Origin: Lachnospiraceae bacterium
GTDB lineage: Bacteria > Bacillota > Clostridia > Lachnospirales > Lachnospiraceae
Length of the DNA stretch: 64,000 bases
Reading direction: 5' to 3'
Assembly: GCA_003507655.1 (NCBI GenBank)
Contig: DNUZ01000030.1
Coordinates: 1-64,000 of the forward strand
The number at the start of each line of letters is the position of its first letter. Positions within the stretch are counted from its first letter, which is position 1. The translations under genes were made by a program, and so were the position numbers. Below the pieces are notes generated by a model. It did not search any database, had not been told where the DNA came from, and worked only from the letters and a program-made list of their open reading frames with translations. Positions 53,355 to 61,202 of the stretch are shown piece by piece.

Positions 53355-56193
53355 TAAGATAAAAGAAGTCTTTGCAAATATATTAAAATCCAGAATTTTA
53401 GTATTGACGATCATCATGTGCATTTTGTCATTCCTGTTGCTTTGGCGGGTGTTTAACCTGCAGATTATCAATGGTCAGGAGTATTTAGACAATTATACCT
53501 TAAAAATTGAAAAAACGAGGGATTTAGCAAGCACACGAGGCAATATCTATGACAAAAACGGAAAACTCTTAGCATACAATGAACTTGCTTATGCCATTAC
53601 TTTAGAGGATAACGGAGTCTACAACTCCAGAGCGGAACGAAATAAGGCACTGAACAAGGAACTCTATCGTCTGTTAAAAGTTTTAGATAAGAATAAAGAC
53701 CAGATCAGGAATGATTTTTACATCAGTTATTCCGAGCGGGATGGCTATCAGTATACGGTTTCCGGTACGACATTAAAACGATTTCTTGCTGACATTTACG
53801 ACCACAAATCGACAGATGATCTCAAGTATAATAAGACCTTAGGATACAATGAAGCCGAGGCAACGCCGGAACAGGTCATGGAGTATCTCTCCTCTGATAA
53901 GCGTTATGGTATTTCAGACAAGTACAGTGCTTATAACCGTTACCGGATCCTAGTCCTGCGCTATGCCATTGCACAGAACAGCTATCAGAAATTTGTCCTT
54001 ACGGTCTTAGCAACCGGTGTCAGTGACGAGACGGTAGCATGGGTCAGTGAGAATTCCGATACCCTGCAGGGAATGTCTGTCAATGAAGAGACTGTCCGTA
54101 AATATAATGACAGTAAATATTTTGCACATATCATTGGCTATACCGGACAGATTTCCGTAGATGAATATAAGGAACTGTCGAAAAAAGATAAATCCTATTC
54201 CCTTACCGATGTGGTGGGAAAATCAGGAATTGAGCAGGTCATGGACAAAGAACTGCAAGGCAAAAAGGGCTATGAAAAGATCAGCGTAGACAACCTTGGA
54301 AAAGTGGTAGATGTAATCAAACGCAAAGAACCGACGGCGGGAAATGATGTCTATTTGTCCATTGATGCGGATTTAACGAAAGCGGTTTATGATCTGTTAG
54401 AGCAGGAGATTGCAGGAATCGTATACTCGAAGATTGAAAATATCAAAGAGTACCATTCCACCGGTTCGGCATCCGATATCAAGATTCCGATCGATGATGT
54501 ATATTTTGCATTTATCAATAACGGAATGATCGACACTTCGCATTTTACGGAGGATGATGCAAGCGATACAGAGCGTACCGTATACAGTGCATATACCTCA
54601 AAGGAAAGCTCGGTACTTTCAAGAATGGACAGTCTGCTTTCCGGCAGTGCCAATACACCGTTTGGCGAACTCGGCGAGGAAGATCAGGATTATATCACAG
54701 AGCTGATCAAACGCCTGAAATCCAATGGCGTACTCGACAACAGTGCGATTGATACATCAGATGGAACTTATGTAAACTGGAAAGAGGGAAAGATTTCCTT
54801 GAATGAATATCTGAATTATGCAATTTCTAAAAGCTGGATCGATATCAGTAAATTTACCGTAGAAGAAAAATATTCAGATTCCGAAGAAATTTTCCAGTCG
54901 CTTACTGCTTATATCTTAGACGACTTAAAAGAGGATTATAATTTCAGTAAAATTGTCTATAAGTACATGATCCGCCAGAATATGATCAGTGGCACACAGC
55001 TTTGCCTGATCCTCTATGATCAGGGCGTACTTGAAAAGGACGAGGCACAGATTGCGGCGTTAAGCAACGGTTCTGCGAGTGCATACAATTTTGTCAGAGA
55101 GAAGATCAAGAGTCTTGAGATCACTCCGGCGCAGCTTGCATTAGACCCATGCTCCGGTTCCTGTGTTGTTACAAATGTTAAGACAGGAGAATTGTTAGCA
55201 CTGGTTTCCTATCCGGGCTATGACAATAACCGTTTGGCAAATTCCGTAGACAGTGAGTATTACAGCTCGTTAAGCAATAATCTGTCCCTGCCGCTTTATA
55301 ATCATGCAACACAGCAAAAGACGGCACCTGGTTCTACCTTTAAAATGGTCAGTGCGGTTGCAGGTCTGACGGAAGGAGTTATTTCCATTGGGGAGCATAT
55401 TACGGATAAAGGACAGTTTGACCGTTTTGCAAACGGACCAAAATGTTGGATCTATCCAAGTTCCCATGGAAGCATCAATGTATCAGAAGCGATCCGGGAT
55501 TCATGTAACTATTATTTTTCCGAGGTTGGTTACCGCTTAAGTTTACAGGGCGGCACCTATAACGAAGAAAAAGGTTTAGAAAAGATTAAAGAATATGCAT
55601 CGCTGTTTGGATTAGATTCCAATACCGGAATCGAGATACCGGAGAGCAAACCGGAGATCGCAACCGAATATCCGGTTACGGCAGCATTTGGACAGAGTAA
55701 TCATAACTTTACAACGTCAGAACTGGCCCGTTATGTAACAACGGTTGCAAATTCGGGAACACTTTATAAAGAAACACTGTTGAAAAAGGTCTGTGACCCG
55801 GATGGAAAGACGATCAAAGAGTATGGACCTACCGTAGAAAACCAGTTGAGTGAAGTTTCCGGTTCTACATGGGATGCTGTTCATTCCGGTATGAGAATGG
55901 TGATTTCCACACTGGATGCATTTAACGGAATGGGCGTAGAGGTAGCCGGAAAGACCGGTACTGCCCAGCAGGTACAGACACGTCCAAACCATGCGTTGTT
56001 TGTAGGATATGCACCATATGCAGATCCGGAGGTATCCATTGCAACGCGTATTGCGTATGGTTATACTTCCCATAATGCAGCAGATGTTTCAGCACAGATT
56101 TTGAAATACTATTTCAAACTTGCAAGCGAAGAAGAGCTGTTAGACGGAACCGCAGAAGATGTGGGAAACTCTGCAAACGCCGTTACCGATTAA
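53347..56193 (+). CDS. Class B penicillin-binding protein 2 with a large insertion
   Basis: This D,D-transpeptidase of the elongation machinery has one N-terminal membrane helix (about 17-35), a PBP dimerisation domain and a C-terminal transpeptidase: SxxK with nucleophile S663 in APGSTFK, SCN in RDSCNYYF and KTGT in AGKTGTAQQ. At 948 residues it is much longer than usual PBP2 (~650-720). The excess lies at about residues 352-597 (54400-55140): acidic helices between SIDADLTKAVYDLL and LDPCSGSCVVTN with no class-B match that I recognise. AAAAGGAG (53328-53335) fits a TTG start at 53347; a TTG at 53323 is possible. Confidence 0.9.
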   Translation: MFDKIKEVFANILKSRILVLTIIMCILSFLLLWRVFNLQIINGQEYLDNYTLKIEKTRDLASTRGNIYDKNGKLLAYNELAYAITLEDNGVYNSRAERNKALNKELYRLLKVLDKNKDQIRNDFYISYSERDGYQYTVSGTTLKRFLADIYDHKSTDDLKYNKTLGYNEAEATPEQVMEYLSSDKRYGISDKYSAYNRYRILVLRYAIAQNSYQKFVLTVLATGVSDETVAWVSENSDTLQGMSVNEETVRKYNDSKYFAHIIGYTGQISVDEYKELSKKDKSYSLTDVVGKSGIEQVMDKELQGKKGYEKISVDNLGKVVDVIKRKEPTAGNDVYLSIDADLTKAVYDLLEQEIAGIVYSKIENIKEYHSTGSASDIKIPIDDVYFAFINNGMIDTSHFTEDDASDTERTVYSAYTSKESSVLSRMDSLLSGSANTPFGELGEEDQDYITELIKRLKSNGVLDNSAIDTSDGTYVNWKEGKISLNEYLNYAISKSWIDISKFTVEEKYSDSEEIFQSLTAYILDDLKEDYNFSKIVYKYMIRQNMISGTQLCLILYDQGVLEKDEAQIAALSNGSASAYNFVREKIKSLEITPAQLALDPCSGSCVVTNVKTGELLALVSYPGYDNNRLANSVDSEYYSSLSNNLSLPLYNHATQQKTAPGSTFKMVSAVAGLTEGVISIGEHITDKGQFDRFANGPKCWIYPSSHGSINVSEAIRDSCNYYFSEVGYRLSLQGGTYNEEKGLEKIKEYASLFGLDSNTGIEIPESKPEIATEYPVTAAFGQSNHNFTTSELARYVTTVANSGTLYKETLLKKVCDPDGKTIKEYGPTVENQLSEVSGSTWDAVHSGMRMVISTLDAFNGMGVEVAGKTGTAQQVQTRPNHALFVGYAPYADPEVSIATRIAYGYTSHNAADVSAQILKYYFKLASEEELLDGTAEDVGNSANAVTD
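54400..55140 (+). other. Insertion within the PBP2 gene
   Basis: This segment codes for about 235 residues that separate the DADL hinge from the transpeptidase domain, rich in Asp, Ser, Tyr and Lys and predicted to be helical. In standard PBP2 this junction is a few residues long. It is in frame with no stop and has similar codon use, so it is an old domain insertion rather than a recent element. Confidence 0.6.
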
Positions 56194-56212
56194 CAGTATG
56201 AGGAGGGATTGC

Positions 56213-56893
56213 ATGGAACAACAGGTGATCTTAAAAAGTAACCGTTATGGCATCAATCTGATTCTCAATGAGAATCTGCCCTTTGAAGAGTTACTGGATG
56301 CAATTATTTTAAAGTTTCATGAGTCAGATAAGTTTTTTAAAAATGCCAGTATCGCGATCACTTTTTCCGGCAGACACCTGTCTACGGAAGAGGAGATACG
56401 TATCATAGATGCCATCACGGAACAGACGAGTATCCATATTATCTGTGTGTTAGACAGTGATGAACAAAAAGAACTGGATACGCAAGCACAGATTGAAGAA
56501 TTTTTAAGGCGTCAGGAGGAAAGCACCGGACAGTTTTATAAAGGGACACTTCGTTCCGGACAGGTCTTAGAGTGTGAATCCAGTGTCGTGATCGTCGGAG
56601 ATGTGAATCCGGGGGCAAAGATCGTAGCAAGGGGAAACATTGTGGTCTTAGGAAGTTTAGACGGCAATGCCTATGCCGGAGCAGCTGGAAATTCGGAATC
56701 ATTTGTGGCAGCGCTGCATATGAATCCGATTCAGATAAAAATTGCCGATGTCATTGGCAGAAGCGAAGATAAGAGTCCGTTAGAGAGATTACGCGGACGG
56801 AAAAAACAGTTAGAACCTCAGGTAGCATACATAAAAGAGGAAGCCATTTGTATTGATGTCATGAAGAATGGAATGTTTGAAAACTTTTATTAA
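56213..56893 (+). CDS. minC: Septum site-determining protein MinC
   Basis: MinC inhibits FtsZ assembly away from midcell. The 226-residue protein has an N-terminal alpha/beta domain (about 1-100) and the C-terminal beta-helix (about 115-205) with TLRSGQVLECESSVVIVGDVNPGA, the NIVVLGSLDGNAYAG motif and the AALHMNPIQIKIADVI end. GAGGAGGG lies 5 bases before the ATG at 56213. It is followed by minD after 12 bases. Confidence 0.94.
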   Translation: MEQQVILKSNRYGINLILNENLPFEELLDAIILKFHESDKFFKNASIAITFSGRHLSTEEEIRIIDAITEQTSIHIICVLDSDEQKELDTQAQIEEFLRRQEESTGQFYKGTLRSGQVLECESSVVIVGDVNPGAKIVARGNIVVLGSLDGNAYAGAAGNSESFVAALHMNPIQIKIADVIGRSEDKSPLERLRGRKKQLEPQVAYIKEEAICIDVMKNGMFENFY

Positions 56894-56905
56894 GCGGAGG
56901 TTATA

Positions 56906-57694
56906 ATGGGTGAAGTAATCGTAATAACATCAGGAAAAGGCGGTGTGGGCAAGACAACAACGACTGCTAACATCGGAACAGGTTTGGCACAGATGGATAA
57001 AAAGGTCATATTGATCGATACGGACATTGGTCTTAGGAACTTAGATGTTGTTATGGGATTGGAAAACAGGATCGTCTATAATCTGGTAGATGTGATCGAA
57101 GGAAACTGTCGTTTAAAGCAGGCAGTCATCAGGGATCGGAAATATCCGAACCTCTATCTGATACCTTCAGCACAGACGAAGGACAAGACAGCCGTCAATC
57201 CGGAACAGATGAAAAAACTCACCGAAGAACTGAAAGATGAATTTGATTACATATTGCTGGACTGCCCCGCAGGAATTGAGCAGGGATTTTTAAATGCGAT
57301 CGCGGGTGCGACAAGAGCAATAGTAGTGACTACTCCGGAAGTCTCAGCAATCCGGGATGCAGACCGTGTGGTCGGACTTTTAGAAGCAGCCGAGATGGAA
57401 CAGATCGAACTGGTGGTAAACCGTATCAGGATCGATATGGTCAAACGGGGCGACATGATGTCGTTAGAAGATGTCTGTGAAGTATTAGCGATCGAGCTTC
57501 TAGGAGCAGTGCCGGACGATGAAGCCATTGTTGTTTCTACAAACCGGGGCGAACCGTTAGTTGGAAGCAGTGCAATGGCAGGTATCGCATACAGTAATAT
57601 ATGCAAAAGAATTTTAGGATATGACGTGCCTCTTATGACTTTTGAAAATAAAACAGGATTTTTTTCAAAAGTATCAGGTTTATTTAGAAGATAG
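56906..57694 (+). CDS. minD: Septum site-determining ATPase MinD
   Basis: MinD, a ParA-family ATPase, binds the membrane and recruits MinC. The 262-residue protein has the deviant Walker A KGGVGKTTTTANIG with both lysines, VILIDTDIGLRNLD (switch I), VILDCPAGIE-like ILLDCPAGIEQGF, and a C-terminal amphipathic tail (FFSKVSGLFRR) that targets the membrane. AGCGGAGG before the ATG. Confidence 0.96.
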   Translation: MGEVIVITSGKGGVGKTTTTANIGTGLAQMDKKVILIDTDIGLRNLDVVMGLENRIVYNLVDVIEGNCRLKQAVIRDRKYPNLYLIPSAQTKDKTAVNPEQMKKLTEELKDEFDYILLDCPAGIEQGFLNAIAGATRAIVVTTPEVSAIRDADRVVGLLEAAEMEQIELVVNRIRIDMVKRGDMMSLEDVCEVLAIELLGAVPDDEAIVVSTNRGEPLVGSSAMAGIAYSNICKRILGYDVPLMTFENKTGFFSKVSGLFRR

Positions 57695-57703
57695 GAGGCA
57701 GGC

Positions 57704-57979
57704 ATGGGAATCTGGGATTTATGGAACAGGAAGAGTTCCAAAGATTTTGCGAAGGACAGGTTAAAGCTGTTGTTAGTCTCTGACCGGGCAGGCTGTTCTT
57801 CAGAAGTAATGGAACTGATGAAAAACGATATTATCTCTGTGATATCAAAATACATGGAGATTGATGAAGAGGAACTGGATATACAGATTACAAAGACGGA
57901 GTCGGAGGACCATCGGGGAATGATCCCTGTCATGGTGGCAAATATTCCAATCCGTGATATCAAGCATAAAGGAAATTAA
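57704..57979 (+). CDS. minE: Cell division topological specificity factor MinE
   Basis: MinE displaces MinC and stimulates the MinD ATPase to drive oscillation. The 91-residue protein has the amphipathic N-terminus, KDFAKDRLKLLLVSDR with the MinD-contact helix, and the IDEEELDIQITKTES dimer strand. A MinE protein next to minCD indicates an oscillating Min system, unlike the DivIVA-anchored one of Bacillus. Confidence 0.95.
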   Translation: MGIWDLWNRKSSKDFAKDRLKLLLVSDRAGCSSEVMELMKNDIISVISKYMEIDEEELDIQITKTESEDHRGMIPVMVANIPIRDIKHKGN

Positions 57980-57986
57980 AGGCGTT

Positions 57987-59111
57987 ATGTTAAAACAGTA
58001 CAAACTCAAAGATTATGATTTTCGTCTGGTCGCCTATGTGGTGGTGTTGACCATCATCGGAATACTGGTGATCGGAAGTGCAAACAGCTCGGTACAGGGG
58101 AAACAGATCCTTGGTCTGGTCTTAGGACTGATCACCATGGTGGTGGTCTCGCTGATGGACTATGAGTTTCTTCTGCGGTTTTCGTGGATATTTTATTTTA
58201 TTAATATAGTCCTTTTGACACTGGTATTGATTATGGGTGACAAATCAAAAGGTGCTACCCGTTGGGTGGAGATCGCGGGAATCCGCTTTCAGCCGTCAGA
58301 GTTAGGTAAGATTCTTTTGATCCTGTTTTTTGCATATTTCTTTGCAAAATATCAGGAGAGTGTCAATCGTCCGAAGGTTCTGATCGGTTCTTTTATCTTA
58401 GCGGGAATTCCACTGGCACTGATAAAAAAAGAGCCGGATCTGTCCACAACGATCGTGACAGCACTGATCTTTCTTGTACTGTTATTTATGGCAGGACTCA
58501 GCTACAAATTTATTGCGACAGTCCTTGCTGTTTCCGTTCCTTCGGCAGCAATCTTTTTAGCGTTGATCCTGCAGCCGGATCAGAAGATTTTAAGGGGTTA
58601 TCAGTATAAAAGGATCATGGGATGGCTTCAGCCGGAAAAATATGCAGATGATGCTTACCAGCAGCAGAACTCCATTATGGCGATCGGTTCCGGGCAGTTG
58701 TTGGGAAAAGGACTCTATAATACCGATGTCAATTCCGTAAAAAACGGTAATTTTATTTCAGAACCACAGACAGACTTCATTTTTGCGGTAGTTGGAGAGG
58801 AAATGGGTTTTTTAGGAAGTGTATTGATCATAATTTTACTCTTACTAATTACCATAGAATGTATTATAATAGCTAAAAGGGCAAAAGATTTATCGGGAAG
58901 ACTGCTTTGCTGTGGAGTCGCAGCATTGATTGGATTTCAGAGTTTTGTAAACATCTGTGTAGTAACCGGACTGATGCCAAATACCGGTCTTCCACTTCCT
59001 TTTGTAAGCTATGGACTGACTTCTTTAGTATCATCATTTATTGGTATCGGGTTAGTCTTAAATGTCGGGTTACAACCTAGAAAATATGGATCGGGGGAAC
59101 GTACTTCATGA
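57987..59111 (+). CDS. rodA: Peptidoglycan glycosyltransferase RodA (SEDS family)
   Basis: RodA polymerises glycan strands and works with PBP2. The 374-residue protein has about ten membrane helices, the RWVEIAGIRFQPSELGKI motif, KPEPDLSTT-like KKEPDLSTTIV, QTDFIFAVVGEEMGFLG and the C-terminal NTGLPLPFVSYGLTSLV signature of the SEDS family. The ATG at 57987 lies 7 bases past the minE stop. Its stop codon overlaps the next ATG (ATGA). Its partner PBP2 is in the same operon upstream. Confidence 0.94.
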   Translation: MLKQYKLKDYDFRLVAYVVVLTIIGILVIGSANSSVQGKQILGLVLGLITMVVVSLMDYEFLLRFSWIFYFINIVLLTLVLIMGDKSKGATRWVEIAGIRFQPSELGKILLILFFAYFFAKYQESVNRPKVLIGSFILAGIPLALIKKEPDLSTTIVTALIFLVLLFMAGLSYKFIATVLAVSVPSAAIFLALILQPDQKILRGYQYKRIMGWLQPEKYADDAYQQQNSIMAIGSGQLLGKGLYNTDVNSVKNGNFISEPQTDFIFAVVGEEMGFLGSVLIIILLLLITIECIIIAKRAKDLSGRLLCCGVAALIGFQSFVNICVVTGLMPNTGLPLPFVSYGLTSLVSSFIGIGLVLNVGLQPRKYGSGERTS

Positions 59112-59503
59112 ATATTGGGCTGATCGCACATGATGCAAAGAAAAAACTGATGCAGAATTTCTGCATCGCATACAGGGGGATTTTATGTAAAAATGATCTG
59201 TATGCCACGGGAACGACAGGACGTCTGATCGAAGAAGTGACAAATATAAACATTCACAAGTATTTAGCGGGACATTTAGGCGGTGTCCAGCAGTTAGGGG
59301 CGCAGATATCAGCAAACGAGATCGATCTGGTGATCTTCTTAAGAGATCCGTTGACAAAAAAAGCACACGAACCGGATGTTGCCCTGATAGCACAGCTTTG
59401 TGATGAACATAATATTCCGTTAGCAACAAACCTTGCGACAGCGGAGCTTTTGATCAGAGCCTTAGAGCGAGGAGATTTAGACTGGCGTGAAATGTATAAG
59501 TAA
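59108..59503 (+). CDS. Methylglyoxal-synthase-fold protein lacking the catalytic Asp
   Basis: The 131-residue protein is clearly an MGS homologue: HD in GLIAHDAKKK, TGTTG phosphate loop (residues 34-38), GGVQQLGAQI and PLTKKAHEPDVALI. E. coli MgsA has GGDQQ, where Asp71 is the general base that acts on dihydroxyacetone phosphate; here this residue is V60 (GTC at 59285-59287). The SGP segment ahead of it is AGH. The other His and Asp positions (the HD pair, His of AHEPD, Asp of EPD) are kept. It may bind a phosphate ligand without making methylglyoxal, like the MGS domain of CarB. Sits between rodA and a wall carboxypeptidase. Confidence 0.88.
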   Translation: MNIGLIAHDAKKKLMQNFCIAYRGILCKNDLYATGTTGRLIEEVTNINIHKYLAGHLGGVQQLGAQISANEIDLVIFLRDPLTKKAHEPDVALIAQLCDEHNIPLATNLATAELLIRALERGDLDWREMYK

Positions 59504-60476
59504 AAGAAAAAAAGCAGCTGCACTGCTTGGAGTATTTGTCATCGGACTTACCGGCTGCACCTCAAAAGAAGTTGTATTGGAAAATGCCTATGATGTCTGT
59601 GACACATCTGCAAAATACGGCATCACGGAAAATGGGGCATCCCAGTCGGCAGAATTCTTTGCAAGGGATTTAGTCGTAACCGAGGATGAGAACCTTGGTT
59701 TAGAAAAGACAACCGAACGTGTGGCAGAGGCGGCAGGCGTATTTTTGACTTCCAAAAAAGAAGCCGTATATAAAAAGAATATTTTTGAAAAACTTTATCC
59801 GGCGAGCACGACAAAAATACTGACCGCATATGTTGCCTTAAAAAACGGCAATTTAGACGATGTAGTAACCGTCAGTGCCAATGCAGCGAATCAGGCGAGT
59901 GATTCTTCGGTCTGTGAATTAAAAGAGGGGGATAAGATCACCTTAAGAGACCTCTTATATGGTCTGATGCTTCGCAGCGGAAATGATGCGGCAGTTGCGA
60001 TCGCTGAGCATATCAGTGGAAGTTCAGAAGAATTTGTGGTGTTGATGAATGCGGAGGCAAAAGCATTAGGTGCGACCGGTTCGCATTTTGTAACACCGAA
60101 CGGACTGCATGATGAGGAACACTATTCTACCGTATATGATATGTACCTGTTTATGAATGCTGCGGTGAAAAATGAAACATTCTTAGAAATCATTAAAAGC
60201 AGCCGTTATACAGCAAATTATACGGACGCTGCCGGAAATCCGGTAACGAAAGAATGGGACAGCACAAATAAATACTTAATGGGAACAGAACCGATGCCGG
60301 AAGGAGTGACGGTCATTGGAGGAAAAACCGGCACGACCGGAGAAGCGAAGTACTGTCTGGTGCAATATAATGAGAACACAGCAAAAGAACCGGTGATCTC
60401 GATTGTCCTGAAAGCAGACAGCCGTGATAATATGTATCTTTTAATGAGTGAAATGTTAAAGAATTTTGCGAATTAA
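59487..60476 (+). CDS. D-alanyl-D-alanine carboxypeptidase (peptidase S11), lipoprotein
   Basis: This wall enzyme trims the terminal D-Ala of peptidoglycan stem peptides. The 329-residue protein has the S11 motifs PASTTKILTA (SxxK), SGNDAAVAI (SxN) and GGKTGTTGEA (KTG). The N-terminus has a lipobox LTGC (Cys24), so anchoring is by lipid, and it ends soon after the catalytic domain without the usual C-terminal amphipathic anchor. The GTG start at 59487 lies 12 bases after AGGAGA and overlaps the MGS-fold gene by 17 bp. It closes the mreB-to-rodA operon. Confidence 0.9.
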   Translation: MKCISKRKKAAALLGVFVIGLTGCTSKEVVLENAYDVCDTSAKYGITENGASQSAEFFARDLVVTEDENLGLEKTTERVAEAAGVFLTSKKEAVYKKNIFEKLYPASTTKILTAYVALKNGNLDDVVTVSANAANQASDSSVCELKEGDKITLRDLLYGLMLRSGNDAAVAIAEHISGSSEEFVVLMNAEAKALGATGSHFVTPNGLHDEEHYSTVYDMYLFMNAAVKNETFLEIIKSSRYTANYTDAAGNPVTKEWDSTNKYLMGTEPMPEGVTVIGGKTGTTGEAKYCLVQYNENTAKEPVISIVLKADSRDNMYLLMSEMLKNFAN

Positions 60477-60478
60477 TG

Positions 60479-60507
60479 TTGTATTTTCCGACGCGATATA
60501 TTATAAT
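60479..60507 (+). promoter_or_regulatory. Promoter of the small P-loop gene
   Basis: TTGTAT (60479-60484) and TATAAT (60502-60507) are 17 bases apart. The transcript would have a leader of about 90 bases, with an 8-bp hairpin (60517-60524 with 60529-60536, TCGT loop) whose 3' arm is T-rich. Confidence 0.65.
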
Positions 60508-60602
60508 TATTTTAAGAAAAATCATCGTTGATTTTTGAATTGTATGAAATTTTCTGGGAATCAGGATGATTTTTAAAATTTATTGGTTCGGGAGGAAATG
60601 CC

Positions 60603-61022
60603 ATGGTAGAGATTATAGCTGGAGAAAAGGGTAAGGGTAAGACAAAACATCTGTTAGACAGAGTCAACGGAGCAGTTCCTGGTTCTAATGGAAATATCGT
60701 ATATCTGGACAAGAGCCAGAAACACATGTACGAGTTGAGCAACAAAGTTCGCCTCATCAATGTGAAAGATTATCCGATTGAGGACTGCGATGAATTTATC
60801 GGATTTATCTGTGGAATCATTTCACAGGATCACGATTTAGAAGAATTGTACTTAGATAGTTTTCTTACCATTGCGAACATAAAAGACGATGAGTTTGAGC
60901 ATGCCGTTGAAAAACTGGATTCTATCAGTGAAAAGTATGGAGTGAAAATGACACTCAGCGTTTCAATGAACGAAGCAGATTTTCCGGAAAAAGCGAAATC
61001 AAAAATCGTTATTTCTCTTTAA
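60603..61022 (+). CDS. Small P-loop protein of unknown function
   Basis: The 139-residue protein begins with a Walker A motif, GEKGKGKTK (residues 7-15), within MVEIIAGEKGKGKTKHLLD. The rest shows alternating strands and helices; a Walker B-like stretch may be EELYLDSFL. It is too short for a full ATPase core and I do not recognise the family. It has its own promoter and terminator, so it is a single-gene unit. It lies between the elongation operon and the sepF cluster. GGAGG lies 5 bases before the ATG. Confidence 0.8.
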   Translation: MVEIIAGEKGKGKTKHLLDRVNGAVPGSNGNIVYLDKSQKHMYELSNKVRLINVKDYPIEDCDEFIGFICGIISQDHDLEELYLDSFLTIANIKDDEFEHAVEKLDSISEKYGVKMTLSVSMNEADFPEKAKSKIVISL

Positions 61023-61046
61023 TGAGTAAACCGTGAATTTATAATC

Positions 61047-61084
61047 GCCTTAAGGGTGCAAAGGTCATCCTTAAGGCAATTTTT
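61047..61084 (+). terminator. Rho-independent terminator after the small P-loop gene
   Basis: A 9-bp stem (61047-61055 with 61069-61077) has a 13-base loop and is followed by AATTTTT. Confidence 0.85.
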
Positions 61085-61141
61085 ATGGCTGTGACATGGC
61101 ATTTACCGGCTTAAGATTTTATAAGTTTTACTTCAAAAATA

Positions 61142-61170
61142 TTGTGAAAAAAGGGGCTTGATGGTACAAT
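61142..61170 (+). promoter_or_regulatory. Promoter of the HlyD-like-yggS-sepF operon
   Basis: TTGTGA (61142-61147) and TACAAT (61165-61170) are 17 bases apart, about 33 bases before the next start codon. Confidence 0.7.
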
Positions 61171-61202
61171 ATTTTTTGAAGTAATTTTAGAAAGGCAGCA
61201 GC

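Noticed and set aside
54400..55140. Recent insertion element within PBP2
   Set aside because: There are no inverted-repeat ends or target duplications, the frame is continuous and base use matches the flanks.
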